Origin: Deltaproteobacteria bacterium
GTDB lineage: Bacteria > Lernaellota > Lernaellaia > JACKCT01
Assembly (NCBI GenBank): GCA_027493875.1
Contig: JAOSJX010000004.1
Coordinates: 108,528 to 172,527 of the forward strand
Length of the DNA stretch: 64,000 nt
Reading direction: 5' to 3'
The notes under the pieces are model-generated. The model was not told the DNA's origin. It did no database searches and worked only from the letters and a program-made list of their open reading frames with translations. Made by a program: the position numbers and the translations under genes. Position 1 is the first letter of the stretch. Every line of letters starts with the position of its first letter. Shown here piece by piece: positions 60,407-64,000 of the stretch.

Positions 60407-60553
60407 GAGGTTTCCAAGTTCGATACGCCGCGCCCCGCGGATATCCACCCCTTGGGCAACGGCGGCAACATTATTTCGATGATCAAGCTGCTCGACGGCA
60501 GCGTGGAAGTCCCAAGGGCCGCCGCCGCGCGCGTCAGTGAGATCGTACGTTGA
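60407..60553 (+). pseudogene. Remnant of the lon N-terminal domain (duplicated copy 1)
   Basis: The frame from 60407 reads EVSKFDTPRPADIHPLGNGG, continues IISMIKLLDGSVEV and ends in RVSEIVR then TGA. It aligns with [34 protein letters not shown] and RVSEFIP of the intact lon gene (62709-62865). Only about 48 codons survive, directly after the DUF1287 remnant, so a deletion fused the two fragments. The end overlaps the tail of the membrane gene at 60534. Confidence 0.85.
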
Positions 60554-61466
60554 CGCGGCGCATTGAAGGGAACGCGTTGAACAAGGGCCGGCCCGAGCGT
60601 TCAGACAGCCGGAGATGCGTGGACCACATGGACACGCCGGCCGCCGCCAGGAGAGGGAGGACCGAGATCGACGCGCCGGGCCGGCGCGCGAGAAAAACGT
60701 CCATCACGACGCACACGAAGATGATCGCGACGACGCAACCTTCCAAACCGCCGGCGATGAGACCGCGCTGAGCCGCGGACGTATCCGTTGCCATCGCGCG
60801 CCGCGGATAGTCGACGCGGAAAATGAACGGCAGGACGGCGCAGGCGGCGAAGAACCAAAGACGGTTCGAGAACTGCGTGCCGGGATCTTCGGTAAAGAAC
60901 CGGAATTCACTGACCAAAAAGAACAGATAAAGGAGCGCCACGGCCGCGCGGGCTTTTGCTTTTCCGTAAAACCCGACGAGGTAGACTGTCGTAAAAGCCA
61001 GCGTCTGGACGAACCATCCGAGCGTCTGCACCCACAGATGCCGGCAGTCTTCGCGCCATGTCAGAATCTGAAGAAGGTTGAACGCCGGCTCGACCGTCAG
61101 CGCCATCATCGCGCCGAACAACGCGGCGCCGTAAACAATGCGCCACGGCCTACGCGGCGACGCGGTCAGGACATTCTCGGCCCAATGCAGCGCGAGATAC
61201 CAACTGATCACCCAGCCCACGATCGCGAGCGGCGAAAATCCGGCGATCTGGAAGACGTGCGGGCCGAACGTGTAATCGGGCTCCGGCAAAAACCGGATGG
61301 TGGCTTCGTGAATCGTCGCGTGCGCGAACGCCACGGCGAAGAAAATAAACGTATGCCGTGTGCCGCGCACCGCGAGCGAATGGCGCACCGCGATCCAACC
61401 GAAAATCGTCGAGAGAGCGACGATGAGCGCGGGCAAATAGGCGGTGTTTACGGACACGTCCGACAT
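60534..61466 (-). CDS. Multi-pass membrane protein, copy 2
   Basis: An intact 310-aa paralogue of 59081, starting at ATG 61466 (MSDVSVNTAYLPALIVALST). Predicted helices fill the chain; conserved polar positions include FAHATIHEATIRF, PDYTFGPHVFQIAGFSPLAI, GWVISWYLALHWAENV and MALTVEPAFNLLQILTWRED. The last part (PASISVLPLLAAAGVSMWST-like) ends in a basic tail. It is transcribed divergently from the DUF1287 gene. The fold might be related to carotenoid-biosynthesis membrane proteins, but this is a weak guess; I treat the function as unknown. Retention of both copies in open form, while the neighbours of copy 1 decayed, suggests selection on this gene. Confidence 0.8.
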   Translation of the reverse strand: MSDVSVNTAYLPALIVALSTIFGWIAVRHSLAVRGTRHTFIFFAVAFAHATIHEATIRFLPEPDYTFGPHVFQIAGFSPLAIVGWVISWYLALHWAENVLTASPRRPWRIVYGAALFGAMMALTVEPAFNLLQILTWREDCRHLWVQTLGWFVQTLAFTTVYLVGFYGKAKARAAVALLYLFFLVSEFRFFTEDPGTQFSNRLWFFAACAVLPFIFRVDYPRRAMATDTSAAQRGLIAGGLEGCVVAIIFVCVVMDVFLARRPGASISVLPLLAAAGVSMWSTHLRLSERSGRPLFNAFPSMRRVNVRSH

Positions 61467-61755
61467 GAAAATCCAGCACGACCTCTTGCGCCGTCCGGCA
61501 AAATTCCAACCTTCGCGGCGGAGCCGGATGGCAGGGTAATTCCCTGGGGTAAATTCTGGCATAAACCCACAGAAAGATCCATATATACCCTCCTAATTTG
61601 TGGGGGAATTATTTACTATTCGTGGGAAATTCTCTTATTTACAAAATCTCGAATAACGGTCGTCACGCTCTCGGACGCCCGTCGAGATTACATTCGTAAC
61701 AATTTGATTTTTCTTTGTTTTTCTGGCTTGATACTATTTGGAGACAAGTTCCGCC
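61467..61755. other. Divergent promoter region of duplicated block, copy 2
   Basis: No gene is seen in these 289 bases between divergently transcribed genes. The AT-rich part around 61590-61660 is the most likely promoter area. It is homologous to the region at 60066-60150. Confidence 0.5.
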
Positions 61756-62380
61756 ATGCAAGAAACGCGTCGTATCGATCTGCTCTCTGCCGTTGCGGCG
61801 TCTATTGTGGTTTTCCTGATCGTCGATCCGGGGCTGATTCGGGCCGATGAATCGTTTTACGGGCGCTTGGCCGAGGCGGCGCTTGAACGCACGCGCCACG
61901 CGGTTCGATACGACGGCGCGTACCTCCGGATTCCCTACCCGGGCGGCGACGTCCCGGCCGAACAGGGCGTTTGCACCGATGTACTGATACGCGCGTACCG
62001 CGCCGTGGGCATCGATCTCCAAAAGGAAGCCCACGAGGATATGTCCGCGCATTTCGACGCCTACCCCCAAAAAATGGGGCCTGACGGCGCCCGATACCAA
62101 CATCGACCATCGCCGCGTTCCAAACCTCGCCGTTTTCTTTTCGCGGCGCGGCCGGAAGCTGCCGATCACCAATAATAGCGGGGATTATCGCGCCGGCGAC
62201 ATTGTGGCGTGGGACCTCGGCGACGGCACGCCGCACATCGGGATCGTCGTGGAAAAATCAATCGACGGAGCGGCCAAACCGTGGGTCGTCCACAATATCG
62301 GCGCGGGCCCGAAATTCGAGGACGTCCTCTTCCAATGGAAAATCACGGGCCACTACCGCTACGGCGGCGGCGCCGACTGA
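61756..62380 (+). CDS. DUF1287 exported protein (one frameshift)
   Basis: A protein of about 207 aa. The start is ATG 61756 (MQETRRIDLLSAVAASIVVF) with a signal peptide ending LIRADE. The body matches DUF1287: YPGGDVPAEQGVCTDVLIRA with the conserved Cys, then IDLQKEAHEDM. After a break in CCCCCAAAAAA near 62068 come APDTNIDHRRVPNLAVFFSR, DYRAGDIVAWDLGDGTPHIG and PWVVHNIGAGPKFEDVLFQW. The Cys-Thr-Asp and the His of HIGIVV suggest an NlpC/P60-like or transglutaminase-like fold in the periplasm, but no activity is established. It lies upstream of lon, as the decayed copy does. Confidence 0.85.
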
Positions 62381-62524
62381 TCGGCTTTTTGACCCGATGG
62401 GTCCGCGTGGTAGGAGAATCGACAAAACTGCGCGCTGGACCATTGGTCGGGGCGATTTTTGCCGATAAGATAAGGACTTGACCGCGGAAACCGCCCGCCG
62501 CCGCGGGTGTCGAAAAGGAACGAT

Positions 62525-64000
<1,476 letters not shown>

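Overview
The window is high-GC Gram-negative DNA. Supporting signs are lipoprotein and Tat signals, an outer-membrane beta-barrel gene, two sigma54 (NtrC-type) two-component systems, multihaem cytochrome/NrfD respiratory genes, and myxobacterial-style Cys-rich repeats in secreted proteins. I infer a deltaproteobacteria-like lineage (Myxococcota, Desulfobacterota, or a related uncultured phylum such as Lernaellota); no rRNA is present to settle it. At least 17 genes are split by single-base frameshifts, many in homopolymers, while the reading frames on both sides stay conserved. That pattern fits an incompletely polished long-read assembly better than true decay, so I annotate most split genes as one CDS and give the break position.

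Layout. 0-0.75 kb: the start of a phage-type terminase large subunit (minus strand, running off the left edge) with a small upstream partner. 1-4.7 kb: smc. 4.9-13.2 kb: secreted beta-propeller proteins, a SUMF1-domain lipoprotein, a small unknown gene and a penicillin-acylase-like lipoprotein. 13.4-19.4 kb: tRNA-Glu, a GT-C glycosyltransferase, then an operon of sensor kinase, sigma54 regulator, periplasmic coiled-coil protein and beta-barrel. 19.6-23.9 kb: poly-Asp lipoproteins, including three tandem paralogues and a CAP-domain protein. 23.9-29.9 kb: two membrane GT-C/YfhO-like proteins and a metallopeptidase-TPR protein. 29.9-37.9 kb: a SUMF1-domain surface protein and three more beta-propeller paralogues. 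38.1-46 kb: a MOSC protein, a sigma54-promoter-driven respiratory operon (cNMP-binding protein, tetrahaem cytochrome, FeS protein, NrfD), and the dihaem sensor kinase and NtrC-type regulator that probably control it. 46-51.5 kb: GNAT, S9 peptidase, ArsB/NhaD-type permease, and amtB with its own sigma54 promoter. 51.6-58.9 kb: an ASST-like lipoprotein, a subtilase and further poly-Asp lipoproteins. 59-64 kb: a tandem duplication of [membrane protein, DUF1287, lon] in which the first copy has decayed to fragments.

The most striking theme is a large set of exported proteins built with aspartate-rich tethers in two mirror-image designs. In one, a lipobox Cys is followed directly by poly-Asp at the N-terminus. 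In the other, a signal peptide and folded domains are followed by an acidic or Thr/Asp linker ending in a Cys cluster (Gly-Gly-Cys-Cys-Gly-Cys or a variant) at the extreme C-terminus. The same SUMF1 domain occurs in both designs. I propose that the C-terminal Cys cluster is an undescribed surface-sorting or anchoring signal; this is inference from sequence pattern only.
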